Below, one piece after another: positions 7,528 to 15,736 of a stretch of 39,237 bases of DNA. Under the pieces are notes generated by a model. It made no database searches. It was not told the origin of the DNA and saw only the letters and a list, made by a program, of their open reading frames with translations. Position numbers and translations under genes: made by a program. The stretch is from Deltaproteobacteria bacterium (GTDB lineage: Bacteria > Myxococcota_A > UBA9160 > SMWR01). Position 1 is the first letter of the stretch, and every line of letters begins with the position of its first letter. Where the stretch lies: assembly GCA_019310425.1 (NCBI GenBank), contig JAFDEI010000179.1:1-39237 (forward strand). The letters are read 5' to 3'.

Positions 7528-8428
7528 CCTGCGCGAGAGCGGGGTCGAACTGCCGGAGGGGGGGCACCAGCGCATCTACTGGGCGGACCTCGCCAGGAAG
7601 CGCGGCCGCGACCGCGCCTTCGACGTCCTCTACGACATGGAGCCGATGACGCTTGCCCGTACCGCCGAACTCGTGACATTCTTCGAGACCGGTCGCCCGT
7701 CCACGCTGCGGACCCCGCCCCACAAGCTCGGCGGCGAGTCCCGGGATGGAGACTGGGTCTCGGCGCCGTTCTACGGCTACCTCGGTATTCCGATGAACGG
7801 CGATCGCGCCCGGCTGCTCGACCTGCTGTCGGCTCGCTGGATCGTCACGCCGTCTCCGCCGGGCTGGCTCGACGATCGTTACCGCCGGATTTCAGCACCG
7901 GATGCGGAACTCGCAGTGTTCGAGAATCCGCACGCGCTGCCGCGTGCGTACCGGGTCCCGGGGGCGTTGCCCGCGCCTGAGGGCCTCGGCAGGGCGCTGC
8001 GCGGCATGCTGAGCGACGAGTTCGACCCAAAGCGTCACGTGCTCCTCGAGTCGCCGCCGCGGCGGTTGCTGCGTTCGGCGGCCGCGAGGCTGCGTGACCG
8101 GCAGGCGACCGTCTCGATCGAACGCTACGACGAGGAGTCCGTTGCGCTGCGGACGAATGGCGCGCGGCCGGGCGTCGTGGTGCTGACCGACGCCTGGTTC
8201 CCGGGCTGGCTCGCGACCGTAGACGGCAAGCAGGCACCGCTGCTGCGCGCCAACCTCGCATTCCGGGGTGTGGTGGTCCCCGCCGGCGAGCATGTCGTCG
8301 AGATGCACTACCGGCCGGCGTCGCGGCGTCGCGGCCTGTGGCTCGCAGCCGTTGCGGTGGTGGGCCTCGGAGTCGCGTGGTTCCGCCCGAGCCAGGTGGT
8401 CGGGGCCGGGCTGCTAGATGATGCGTGA
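7343..8428 (+). CDS. YfhO-like membrane protein, C-terminal part
   Basis: This frame continues the protein begun at 6226. From the second repeat copy it reads AGVGVAHVLRLLAPRPRL, another membrane helix, then a soluble extracytoplasmic domain, a YfhO-typical GW segment (TDAWFPGWLATVDGKQ, followed by VVVPAGEHVVEMHYRP) and a last helix near the end. The ATG at 7343 lies inside the first repeat copy and is probably not a natural start. YfhO family members are large GT-C-like proteins implicated in glycosylating envelope polymers with sugars from polyprenyl phosphate. The gene ends tail-to-tail with the acyl-CoA ligase, with a 15-nt overlap. Confidence 0.7.
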   Translation: MCCAAGVGVAHVLRLLAPRPRLASATVAAAFVAFAFTVTWPLLHSTRPFPRSVSPAPSVADDLRESGVELPEGGHQRIYWADLARKRGRDRAFDVLYDMEPMTLARTAELVTFFETGRPSTLRTPPHKLGGESRDGDWVSAPFYGYLGIPMNGDRARLLDLLSARWIVTPSPPGWLDDRYRRISAPDAELAVFENPHALPRAYRVPGALPAPEGLGRALRGMLSDEFDPKRHVLLESPPRRLLRSAAARLRDRQATVSIERYDEESVALRTNGARPGVVVLTDAWFPGWLATVDGKQAPLLRANLAFRGVVVPAGEHVVEMHYRPASRRRGLWLAAVAVVGLGVAWFRPSQVVGAGLLDDA

Positions 8429-9958
8429 CTTGCGATCACCCCAGTAGCGGTCCTTCAGCAGCCGCTTGTAGAGCTTCCCGGTCGGGTGGCGCGGCAGCTC
8501 GGCCTCGAAGTCGATCGAGCGCGGGCATTTGATCTTCGTCAGCTGTGCCAGGCAGTATTCGATCAGCTCGGCAGCCAGCGCCGGGCCCGCTGCCGCTGGG
8601 TCCATGGGTTGAACGACTGCTTTCACTTCTTCGCCGAAGTCCTCGTTTGGAACGCCGAAAACCGCGACGTCTGCGACTGCCGGATGGGTGATCAGCACGT
8701 TCTCGGCCTCGCGCGGATAGAGGTTCACGCCGCCCGAGATGATCATGTCCGCCTTGCGGTCGGTGAGGTAGAGAAAGCCCTCGTCGTCCACGTAGCCGAT
8801 GTCGCCGAGCGTGGTGTAGCCCTGCGGGCTGCGCGATTCGGCGGTCTTGTCCGGGTCGTTGTGGTACTCGAACGCGTCCGATCCACTCGCGAAATACACG
8901 CCGCCGATTTCGCCGGGCGGCAGCGCCTTGGCGTCGTCGTCGAGGATGAAGATCTCTGTGTTGAGTGGGCGCCCGACCGAGCCCTTGTGCGCGAGCCATT
9001 CCTGCGAGTTGATCGCCGTGAAGCCGTTGGCTTCGGTGCCCGCGTAGTATTCGTGCAAGACCGGCCCCCACCAGTCGATCATCTTCTCCTTCACCGGGAT
9101 GGGGCAGGGCGCGGCCGCGTGTATTGCGACTTCGAGGCTCGACACGTCGTGTCGTGCGCGCTCGCTCTCGGGGAGCTTGAACATCCGCACGAACATCGAC
9201 GGCACCCACTGGCTGTGCGTGACCCGATGCTGCTCGATCAGCCGCAGCGCCTCGACCGCGTCGAATTGCTCCATCACTACGCAGGTTGCCCCGAGCCGGA
9301 GCATCGCCATGTTGAAGCGCAGCGGGGCGGCATGATACAGCGGGGCGGGCGACAGGTAGACCGAGCTCTGGGTCGCGCCGTAGAGTGCGGCCAGCAGCGT
9401 GAGAATCGCGGGCGCGGTGCCCATCGGCGTGTGCTCGATCGGGATCGAGACGCCCTTCGGGCGGCCGGTCGTGCCGGACGAGTAGAGCATGTCGGAGCCC
9501 TCGACTTCGTCTGCAATCGGCTCCGCGGGCTGGGTCGCGATCGATTCCTCCCAGCTCTCGCAGCCGTCCGCGTTGCCGCCGACCAGGTAGAACTTCACCG
9601 TTTCGGGCAGGGTCGCGCGCAGCTCGGCGGCGAGGTCGCGCAAGGCGTGCGAGGTGATCAGCAGCTTCGCCTGGCAGTCCTCGATGATGTAAGCCGCCTC
9701 GGGTGCGGTCAGGCGCGAGCTGATCGCGGTGTAGATCAGCCCGGAGCGCTGAGCGGCCCAGCAGACTTCGAAATAGCGGGCGTTGTTCTCCATGCAGATC
9801 GCGATGTGGTCGCCGACCTGGAGGCCGAGCGAACGGAACAGCTGCGCACCCTGGTTCGAGCGGTCGTCGAGCTGTTGGTAGGTCACCGTCTCGCCGCTCG
9901 CGGCGAGGATATAGGCGGGCTTGTCGGGGGTCGATTTTGCGTGAATTGCCGGATACAT
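8414..9958 (-). CDS. AMP-forming acyl-CoA synthetase (fatty acid--CoA ligase family)
   Basis: A 514-residue member of the ANL superfamily, of normal length. It has the phosphate-binding loop YSSGTTGRPKGV (159-170), the A5 motif YYAGTEANG (304-312), the hinge region GDIGYVDDEGFLYLTDR (385-401) and the catalytic lysine in PTGKLYKRLL (Lys494). It activates a carboxylic acid with ATP and loads it on CoA in the cytoplasm. The class fits medium or long acyl chains or sterol side chains, but specificity cannot be read off. It lies 45 nt downstream of the aldo/keto reductase on the same strand and is probably co-transcribed with it. With the DUF35 gene at the left edge it hints at lipid or sterol catabolism in this region. 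Confidence 0.93.
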   Translation of the reverse strand: MYPAIHAKSTPDKPAYILAASGETVTYQQLDDRSNQGAQLFRSLGLQVGDHIAICMENNARYFEVCWAAQRSGLIYTAISSRLTAPEAAYIIEDCQAKLLITSHALRDLAAELRATLPETVKFYLVGGNADGCESWEESIATQPAEPIADEVEGSDMLYSSGTTGRPKGVSIPIEHTPMGTAPAILTLLAALYGATQSSVYLSPAPLYHAAPLRFNMAMLRLGATCVVMEQFDAVEALRLIEQHRVTHSQWVPSMFVRMFKLPESERARHDVSSLEVAIHAAAPCPIPVKEKMIDWWGPVLHEYYAGTEANGFTAINSQEWLAHKGSVGRPLNTEIFILDDDAKALPPGEIGGVYFASGSDAFEYHNDPDKTAESRSPQGYTTLGDIGYVDDEGFLYLTDRKADMIISGGVNLYPREAENVLITHPAVADVAVFGVPNEDFGEEVKAVVQPMDPAAAGPALAAELIEYCLAQLTKIKCPRSIDFEAELPRHPTGKLYKRLLKDRYWGDRKSRII

Positions 9959-10003
9959 GGAGGATACCTTTCAAGTGAGTTCGATGGGCCGTGCAAGTGG
10001 CTG

Positions 10004-10957
10004 TCAGCCAGGCCCCGGGAATACTTCGTCGATTCGCGCGAGGATGTCGCCGGGCAGTGAGACACCCGATGCGCCGATATTTTCTTCGAGCTGCGTACCC
10101 CGCGTGACGCCCACGATCACGCTCGCCACGTTGGGCTGGCGAAGACACCAGGCGAGTGCGAGCTGCGGGAGTGTGAGCTTCAACTCGTCCGCGAGCGGCT
10201 TCAGGCGATCGACCTTGGCGACCTCGCTCGGTTCGAGATACGCGTCCATGAACCAGTTGCGCTTGTCGTCGGCTGCGCGGCATTCCTCGGGGCGTGCGCC
10301 GCCGCTGTACTTGCCGCTGAGGACGCCCTGTCCGAGTGGACTGAAGGCGACCTGGCCCACCCCGTTTTCTTCGCAGCTCGTGAGCACCTCGCGCTCGAGC
10401 TCGCGCCGCATGATCGAGTACTGCGGCTGGTTCGATATCGGGCGATAGGCGTGGCGCGCATTCGCGGTCCGGCAGGCCTCGGTGATGTCCTCCGCACCCC
10501 ACTCGGAAACTCCCCAATAGAGCAGTTTGCCCTGGCGGATCAGGTCCTCGTAGGCAGCCACGGTTTCCTCGATCGGCGTGTTGGGGTCGGGTCGGTGGCA
10601 CTGATGGAGATCGAGGTAGTCGCTTCCGAGGCGTCGCAGCGAACCCTCGACACTCTCGAACAGGTGTTTGCGTGAAAGCCCGGAATCATTCGGTTCTTCT
10701 GACATTGGAAAGAAGGCTTTGCTGGCGATTACGAGGTGCCTGCGCGGAATGTCGGCGAGAGCGGCACAGAGCGCTTCCTCAGCTGCACCTTCGGAGTAGA
10801 CATCCGCAGTGTCGAAGAAGTTGATGCCCAGATCGAAAGCTCGGCGCACGATCACGCGCGTCCCTGCGAGGTCGATGCGCGAACCGAGCGTGAGCCACGA
10901 GCCGAGCCCGATTTCACTCACCAGCAGGCCGCTATTGCCGAGGTTCCGGTAATGCAC
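10004..10957 (-). CDS. Aldo/keto reductase (potassium-channel beta-subunit/YajO-like branch)
   Basis: A 317-residue (alpha/beta)8-barrel oxidoreductase. The GTG at 10957 (MHYRNLGNSGLLVSEIGLG) is the natural family start; the frame continues upstream only as non-coding sequence. The catalytic tetrad is intact: Asp49 and Tyr54 in FFDTADVYSEG, Lys80 in ASKAFF, and His121 in LHQCHRPD. The NADPH-binding tail is visible as VIVGVTRGTQLEENI. It reduces aldehydes or ketones with NADPH in the cytoplasm. It heads a likely two-gene operon with the acyl-CoA ligase and is divergent from miaE with only 51 nt between starts. The physiological substrate is unknown. Confidence 0.92.
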   Translation of the reverse strand: MHYRNLGNSGLLVSEIGLGSWLTLGSRIDLAGTRVIVRRAFDLGINFFDTADVYSEGAAEEALCAALADIPRRHLVIASKAFFPMSEEPNDSGLSRKHLFESVEGSLRRLGSDYLDLHQCHRPDPNTPIEETVAAYEDLIRQGKLLYWGVSEWGAEDITEACRTANARHAYRPISNQPQYSIMRRELEREVLTSCEENGVGQVAFSPLGQGVLSGKYSGGARPEECRAADDKRNWFMDAYLEPSEVAKVDRLKPLADELKLTLPQLALAWCLRQPNVASVIVGVTRGTQLEENIGASGVSLPGDILARIDEVFPGPG

Positions 10958-10964
10958 GGCCGGC

Positions 10965-10970
10965 AGTGTA
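10965..10970 (-). promoter_or_regulatory. Putative -10 box (TACACT) for the aldo/keto reductase
   Basis: On the minus strand TACACT lies 7 nt before the GTG at 10957. There is no room for a Shine-Dalgarno sequence, so the transcript may be leaderless. Confidence 0.4.
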
Positions 10971-10993
10971 CCACCGGTCCGACCGCGACCGGC

Positions 10994-10999
10994 TACACT
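10994..10999 (+). promoter_or_regulatory. Putative -10 box (TACACT) for miaE
   Basis: TACACT lies 9 nt before the ATG at 11009, mirroring the identical box that serves the divergent gene. The two boxes share a 51-nt intergenic region. Confidence 0.4.
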
Positions 11000-11008
11000 C
11001 CCGACCCC

Positions 11009-11584
11009 ATGCTGAACCTTGCAGCGCCGACAGACCCGAGTTGGGCACGCCGCGCGCTCGCCGACCCGGCCGAGCTGCTGCTCGACCACGCGCACTGTGA
11101 GAAGAAGGCCGCAGGCGTGGCGGTGCGGCTGCTGTTCCAGTACCCCCAGCACGGCTTCATGCTCGCGCCGCTGTCGAGGATCGCGCGCGACGAGCTGGCC
11201 CATTTCGAGCAGGTGCTCACGCTGCTCGAGGCGCGCGACATCGCCTTTCAGCGCCAGCGCCCGAGCCCGTACGCGGGGCGGCTCAGAACTCTGGTGCGTG
11301 CGCCGGAGCCGGAGCGTCTGGTCGATCTACTGCTGTGCTGCGCGCTCATCGAGGCGCGTAGCTGCGAACGCATGCAGCACCTCGCGGAGGCGACGGAGGA
11401 CGTTGAGCTGGCTGAGTTCTACCGCAGTCTGCTCGCCGACGAGGCGCGCCACCACGGCGTCTACCTGGAGCTGGCTCGGCGGCTCGCATCCGCAGACGCG
11501 GTCCGCGTGCGACTCGCGGAGCTCGCCGCGCACGAGGTTGCGATTCTCGCCGAACCCTCGACCCTCTGCCGAATGCACACCTGA
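11009..11584 (+). CDS. miaE: tRNA-(ms2io6A)-hydroxylase
   Basis: A 191-residue ferritin-like diiron enzyme close to the usual MiaE length. Candidate iron ligands are Glu31 (DHAHCEKKAAG), Glu62 and His65 (DELAHFEQV), Glu115 (LIEARSCERM), and Glu145 and His148 (DEARHHGVYLEL). MiaE hydroxylates the isopentenyl group of ms2i6A37 in tRNAs that read UNN codons, using O2. Its substrate depends on MiaA and MiaB, which are not in this window. The start at 11009 is supported by the alignment of the first helix and a -10-like box 9 nt upstream; the open frame before it overlaps the divergent aldo/keto reductase gene. It is convergent with the aminotransferase gene. Confidence 0.9.
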   Translation: MLNLAAPTDPSWARRALADPAELLLDHAHCEKKAAGVAVRLLFQYPQHGFMLAPLSRIARDELAHFEQVLTLLEARDIAFQRQRPSPYAGRLRTLVRAPEPERLVDLLLCCALIEARSCERMQHLAEATEDVELAEFYRSLLADEARHHGVYLELARRLASADAVRVRLAELAAHEVAILAEPSTLCRMHT

Positions 11585-11607
11585 GCGAGAAGTCGAGCGG
11601 TGTGGGG

Positions 11608-12720
11608 TCAGCCGAGCTCGCGCCGAAGTGCGCACAGCAATGACTCGACGTTCGTGAGCCTCGCGTTTTCGCCCATCAGCCCGATGCGCCAGATCTCGCC
11701 CGCGAGCGTGCCGAGGCCCGCGCCGACTTCGATGCCCCAGTGGTCGAGCAGGCGGTGGCGCAGCTTTGCCTCTTCGGCACCGCGCAGCATTTTGGGCAGG
11801 CGGACCGCAGTCAGCATCGGCAGGCGGTGCTCGGGTGCGACCAATGGCTCCATCCCGAATTCCCTGAGTCCCTCGACCAGTGCTGCGGCCGCCGCGAAGT
11901 GACGCTGCGTGCGGTCCTGCATGCCTTCTTCGGCGACGATCCGCAGGCCTTCCGCGAGCCCGAAGATCGCGGAGATCGGTGCGGTGTGGTGGTAGACGCG
12001 CTCGCCGCCGAAGTAGCCCGCGAGCAGGTTGATGTCGAGGTACCAGCTCTGCACTTTCGCCTTGCGCGAGGCTGCACGCTCGACCGCACGCTCCGAGAAG
12101 CTCACGGGTGAGAGTCCCGGCGGACACGACAGGCACTTCTGGGTGCCGCTGTAGGCGGCATCGATCCCCCAGCGGTCGAGCTCGAGCGGCAGGCCCGCGA
12201 GCGACGTGACGCAATCGAGCACGACCAGCGCGCCGACCTCGTGCGCGGCGTGGGCGAGGTTTGGGACCGGCTGGCACACCCCTGTCGAGGTCTCCGCGTG
12301 CACGAACGCGACTGCGCGTGGGCGCACGCGGCGGATCGCGTCGATCATCTCGTCTTCGGAGAGGATCGTGCCGGGCTCGGACTCGACCCGGGTCACGCGC
12401 GCGCCGATGCGTTCTGCGACCTCGCTCATGCGGGCGCCGAAGACGCCCGCGACACCGACCACGATTTCGTCGCCGGGCTCGAGCAGGTTGCACAGGCAGG
12501 CCTCCATCCCTGCGCTGCCGGTTGCCGACAGCGGCAGCGTCAGGGGGTTCACGCTGCCGAAGAGCTCACGCAGCCCGCTCTGGACTTCATCGAGGATCGT
12601 GAGGAAGGCGGGGTCGAGATGGCCGTACAGCGGCTGGGCCATGGCGCGCAGCACGCGCGGGTGTACGTTCGACGGCCCGGGGCCGAGCAACAGGCGGCGG
12701 TCATGGGGGCGACCCGACAT
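11608..12720 (-). CDS. Class V aminotransferase, alanine--glyoxylate/serine--pyruvate type
   Basis: A 370-residue PLP enzyme of fold type I. It begins with the family's LLLGPGPSNVHPRVLRAM. The cofactor aspartate is Asp169 (VVLDCVTSLAG) and the Schiff-base lysine is Lys195 (SGTQKCLSCPPG). From family knowledge it transfers an amino group from alanine or serine to glyoxylate or pyruvate in photorespiration-like, serine-cycle or glyoxylate detoxification routes. A 2-aminoethylphosphonate or ureidoglycine role is possible for relatives, and the neighbours do not decide. An AGGAGG sequence abuts the ATG with no spacing, so it is poorly placed as a ribosome site. A TACACT box 7 nt upstream suggests a leaderless mRNA instead. 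Confidence 0.9.
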   Translation of the reverse strand: MSGRPHDRRLLLGPGPSNVHPRVLRAMAQPLYGHLDPAFLTILDEVQSGLRELFGSVNPLTLPLSATGSAGMEACLCNLLEPGDEIVVGVAGVFGARMSEVAERIGARVTRVESEPGTILSEDEMIDAIRRVRPRAVAFVHAETSTGVCQPVPNLAHAAHEVGALVVLDCVTSLAGLPLELDRWGIDAAYSGTQKCLSCPPGLSPVSFSERAVERAASRKAKVQSWYLDINLLAGYFGGERVYHHTAPISAIFGLAEGLRIVAEEGMQDRTQRHFAAAAALVEGLREFGMEPLVAPEHRLPMLTAVRLPKMLRGAEEAKLRHRLLDHWGIEVGAGLGTLAGEIWRIGLMGENARLTNVESLLCALRRELG

Positions 12721-12727
12721 CCTCCTC

Positions 12728-12733
12728 AGTGTA
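12728..12733 (-). promoter_or_regulatory. Putative -10 box (TACACT) for the aminotransferase
   Basis: TACACT on the minus strand, 7 nt before the ATG at 12720. This is the same hexamer and spacing as for the aldo/keto reductase. Confidence 0.4.
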
Positions 12734-12790
12734 CTCGTGGAGACGCAGAAAACGCTGGAAAAACAATCGAGTCGAGGTGAATTCAGCGGG

Positions 12791-12820
12791 TTGGCACGGG
12801 ATCGGAACAGACTCTATGCT
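12791..12820 (+). promoter_or_regulatory. Sigma-70-like promoter upstream of the 12890-18926 operon
   Basis: TTGGCA (12791-12796), an 18-bp spacer, then TATGCT (12815-12820). The -35 matches TTGACA at five of six positions and the -10 matches TATAAT at four. It lies in the 169-nt gap divergent from the aminotransferase and points at the small membrane protein that starts the long plus-strand operon. Confidence 0.5.
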
Positions 12821-12889
12821 CGGGCTGCCTGTGCGGTCGGCGATCGCCCCCAAACCACGCCACGGGCTTCTCACCTCCAATAATGGTCG

Positions 12890-13174
12890 ATGGCAGTGTC
12901 GCGGAATCAACAGCAGACGAATGCGCGCAGACGTGCCCGGCCCGCGAGCCGGGGCAGGGGGCGGGCCTCGGCGCGCCCGAGTGGCCGCAGACGTCGCTGG
13001 CTGGTGCTCGCGCTCGGGATCGCGGGGTTTGCACTCTACCTGCTCGTTTCGGGCGGTCGGCCGGGCTTCCTCGACCCGGGCGAACCGCCGCTCGACGATA
13101 TCGGCGATGCCTCACGGCTCCGCCTCGAGCATGTGCTGGGTGAGGCCGAGCGCGATGCGTTGGGGCGACCGTGA
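12890..13174 (+). CDS. Small basic single-pass membrane protein, function unknown
   Basis: A 94-residue product. The first 35 residues are strongly basic (many Arg, with Gln and Ser), followed by one membrane helix [17 protein letters not shown] (about 37-53) and a short acidic tail rich in Pro, Asp and Glu. By the positive-inside rule the basic tail is cytoplasmic. I do not recognise a family. The stop codon overlaps the GTG start of the dGTPase gene (GTGA), so translation of the two is coupled. A promoter-like sequence lies about 70 nt upstream. The start could also be the ATG at 12883 in another frame, but the frame given here has the helix and the coupling. Confidence 0.6.
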   Translation: MAVSRNQQQTNARRRARPASRGRGRASARPSGRRRRWLVLALGIAGFALYLLVSGGRPGFLDPGEPPLDDIGDASRLRLEHVLGEAERDALGRP

Positions 13175-13902
13175 AGGGGATCCAGGACCGGAGCGCCGTC
13201 GAGGCCGACGAGGCGGTACGACTGGCACCGTACGCCGTGCGCAGTGGGGAATCCCAGGGGCGAGTTCACACCGAGCCCGATCATCCCTATCGCACGGCCT
13301 TCCAACGCGACCGTGACCGCATCGTCCACTCGCGCGCCTTCCGGCGGCTGGAGTACAAGACCCAGGTCTTCGTCTACCACGAGGGCGATCACCACCGGAA
13401 CCGCCTCACCCACACACTCGAGGGGAGTCAGATCTCCCGCACCATTGCGCGCGCGCTGCGGCTCAACGAGGACCTCTCGGAGGCGGTCGCGCTCGCGCAC
13501 GACCTCGGCCACACCCCGTTCGGTCACGCGGGCGAGCGGGTGCTGTCGGATTGCATGAGTCGTGACGGCGGCTTCGATCACAACCGTCAGAGCCTGCGGA
13601 TCGTCGACCTGCTCGAAGACCGCTACCCGGACTTCCGCGGACTGAATCTCACCGACGAGACCCGCGAGGGGATTCTCAAGCACGGCATTCAACCTCGACG
13701 ACGGTTTACGATCGGAGCTACTCGATCTCGAATCCCTCGCGGAGGTGCCGCTGTGGTGCGAAGCGCGCAGGCAGGTGGAGTCGGAACTCGCTGGGGCGAT
13801 CGATACCGTCCTGCAGGCCCAGACCGTGCGCGCGATCATCAACCGGCTCGTGACCGATCTGGTGGAGACCACCGCCGCCCGGCTCGAGGCGTCGGGAGTT
13901 GA
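13171..13902 (+). pseudogene. dGTPase-like HD-domain triphosphohydrolase, N-terminal part (deleted and frame-shifted)
   Basis: The first about 171 residues are a clear Dgt-type protein: [32 protein letters not shown] (first metal His), [16 protein letters not shown] (the HD pair), [15 protein letters not shown] and [13 protein letters not shown]. At about 13684 the sequence jumps directly to the [13 protein letters not shown] segment in another frame. From family knowledge some 40 residues normally lie between, including the helix with the last metal-binding Asp (ADEIAY-type). Here they are missing, and the residues after 13687 in this frame are nonsense. Intact family members hydrolyse dGTP or other dNTPs to the deoxynucleoside and triphosphate. 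As written, the product should be inactive. It follows the small membrane protein and precedes cutA. Confidence 0.75.
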
Positions 13903-14230
13903 TTCGGTCGCGGCGGTGCGTGCGACCGAAGGCCGCTTGGTCGCGTTCGCGCCGGAGGTGGCTGCGGCGAAGCGCGAGCTCAAGCGTTTCTTGTACCAGA
14001 ATCTCTATTACCACCCGCGGGTCCGAGCGATGAGCGACCATGGCGCGCAGATTCTCGGTGAGCTGTTCGCGTTGTTCCGCGACGATCCCGCTCGATTGCC
14101 GAGCCATGTGCGCGACCGCTTCGGGGAGGACGGCGAGGCGCGGGCGATTGCGGACTACGCCGCGGGCATGACGGATCGCTTCGCGATGATCGAGCACGAG
14201 CGCTTGGTGGGGAATCATGGCCGCTCCTGA
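13685..14230 (+). pseudogene. dGTPase-like protein, C-terminal part
   Basis: From 13685 this frame reads [18 protein letters not shown], the region that normally follows the metal-binding helix of dGTPases. It continues through [12 protein letters not shown], the [14 protein letters not shown] helix and the C-terminal FLYQNLYYHPRV segment typical of the family, ending at 14230. The first internal start would be at 13745. It is the separated second half of the gene beginning at 13171 and overlaps the start of cutA by 14 nt. Confidence 0.75.
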
Positions 14231-14549
14231 GACGGAACTGTGCGCGGTGCTCACCACCGCCCCCGATGAAGGCATCGCCGCGATGCTCGCCCGGACCCTG
14301 GTCGAGGAACGCCTGGCGGCCTGTGTGAACCTGATACCGGGGGCGCGGTCGATCTATCGCTGGCAGGGTGCGCTTCAGGACGATTCCGAGGTGGTGCTGA
14401 TCATCAAGTCGCACCGGAACCGCACGCAGGCTCTGGCGGCCAGGATCAAGGACCTCCATCCTTATGAGCTTCCCGAGGTTCTGGTGCTGCCGGTCAGCGG
14501 CGGCAGCGCGCCATACCTCGATTGGATTGCCACGGAGACCCGAGAATGA
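14217..14549 (+). CDS. cutA: CutA1-family divalent-cation tolerance protein
   Basis: A 110-residue protein of normal CutA1 length. It shows the family's ferredoxin-like pattern: VLTTAPDEGIAAMLARTLVEERLAACVNL at the N-terminus, then SIYRWQGALQDDSEVVLIIKS and LHPYELPEVLVLPV. CutA1 proteins are very stable trimers linked to copper tolerance in E. coli, but their biochemical role is unsettled. The ATG at 14217 lies within the end of the dGTPase frame, and the stop overlaps the next ATG (ATGA), so it is translationally coupled within the operon. Confidence 0.93.
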   Translation: MAAPETELCAVLTTAPDEGIAAMLARTLVEERLAACVNLIPGARSIYRWQGALQDDSEVVLIIKSHRNRTQALAARIKDLHPYELPEVLVLPVSGGSAPYLDWIATETRE

Positions 14550-15736
14550 GTCCGCCTGACAGCATCGGACTGCCCGAGGCGCTCGAACGTGCCGCCACGG
14601 CGCTGCGCAGCGATGCGGACGTGATTCGCCCGGCCAATGGCGATCCGTACCGCCTCCACGAGCTGCTCGACGCCGACGCAGCCACGCGCGTGCTGCAGTG
14701 GCTGCTCGAGAACGAACCGCTCGCGGGTGGGCAACTCGCGGCGGATTGGGCCGATGACCCCGACCTCGATCCAGCGCCGTTGCTGCGCGCGGACGCCCGT
14801 CCGCTCTCGAAGGTCGCGAAGAAGGCGTTGCGGCGTGCGCACCACCGGCTGCGAACGCGCGGCGTCGAGATCGGCGAGCCCGCCACTGAAAAGGTCGTGG
14901 CGACGATCGGCAAGGTCGAGGAGGCACTCTCGGGCGCCGTGGTCACGGCAGTCGACCCGCGCGGCTCGCGAATGGTCTACCTCGTCGAGGCAAACCCGTC
15001 CGGCGGTACGCGCATTTTCGAAATTCTGCTCGACGACGAGCGCGGAATCGGTGCCTTCGAGATCTATGGTGCAGCCCGAGGCAAGGCGAGCCGGTTCCTC
15101 CAGAACATCACACGGCGTGGTGATCGACCCGCTGTCGATGCGCCATCGGATTCGGTGCGGGCTCTGATCGCACGAGTCGCAAGCCATCAACCGGCGAACC
15201 GATCCGCACCGCGCGGATTCTCGGAATGGCGCTCGCGAATCACCGGTGTTGCGGAGGGCACGCCGACGCCGGGCATGCTTGCGCGCGGGGCGCTCGGCGC
15301 GGTGGACACTACAGCCGGCGAGCGGGCCGTGGAACTCGTGCGCGCGAAGGCGCTCGGCCCCTGGCCGCCCGAGAACCCGGCGCTCCAGGAGATAGCCGAG
15401 AAGATCGTCGAGCTCGAGAAGAGTGAGGTCGAAGGTTCGGATGCGGCGCGCCGCGAGCAGGTCGATGGGATCCTCGACGCGGCCGTAACGGAATTGTACG
15501 GCGAACCCTTCGCGTCGCGTTGTGCCGAGCGATTCGAAGAGATGGCCTACGTCTACTGGAAGTGGGGGAAGGAAGACGACGCCCGCGCGTGTCTTGCCGC
15601 GGCGGACGCCTTCGGGAGTCCCGCTTCGACAGAGCACCCGGTTGCGCGCGCGCTGCTCGAGGTGCTGCTGTCGCCGGTGCTGAATCGCCTGGAGGCGGCT
15701 GCTGGCGATGGCGAAGCCGCAGGGGAGGGGCGCTAG
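14546..15736 (+). CDS. Conserved-looking hypothetical protein, 396 residues
   Basis: A soluble, Ala- and Glu-rich protein with no signal peptide or membrane helix. The ATG at 14546 overlaps the cutA stop. Visible features are a basic helical stretch RPLSKVAKKALRRAHHRLRTRG (around residues 87-110, broken here only for reading), then a beta-rich middle (AVDPRGSRMVYLVEAN, RIFEILLDDERGIGAFEIYG) and a helical C-terminal half. Coding bias is normal for the window. I do not recognise the family. Its place between cutA and the RG-rich protein, with start/stop overlaps, suggests the operon's genes are expressed at a fixed ratio. A nucleic-acid-related role is possible from the basic helix but unproven. 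Confidence 0.7.
   Translation: MSPPDSIGLPEALERAATALRSDADVIRPANGDPYRLHELLDADAATRVLQWLLENEPLAGGQLAADWADDPDLDPAPLLRADARPLSKVAKKALRRAHHRLRTRGVEIGEPATEKVVATIGKVEEALSGAVVTAVDPRGSRMVYLVEANPSGGTRIFEILLDDERGIGAFEIYGAARGKASRFLQNITRRGDRPAVDAPSDSVRALIARVASHQPANRSAPRGFSEWRSRITGVAEGTPTPGMLARGALGAVDTTAGERAVELVRAKALGPWPPENPALQEIAEKIVELEKSEVEGSDAARREQVDGILDAAVTELYGEPFASRCAERFEEMAYVYWKWGKEDDARACLAAADAFGSPASTEHPVARALLEVLLSPVLNRLEAAAGDGEAAGEGR

Noticed and set aside
8486-10060. Plus-strand frame antisense to the acyl-CoA ligase
   Set aside because: It is a mirror shadow of a gene with complete ANL motifs.
8436-10601. Very long minus-strand frame of about 720 codons
   Set aside because: It is a shadow of the acyl-CoA ligase and aldo/keto reductase, with abnormal Arg/Pro/Gly composition.
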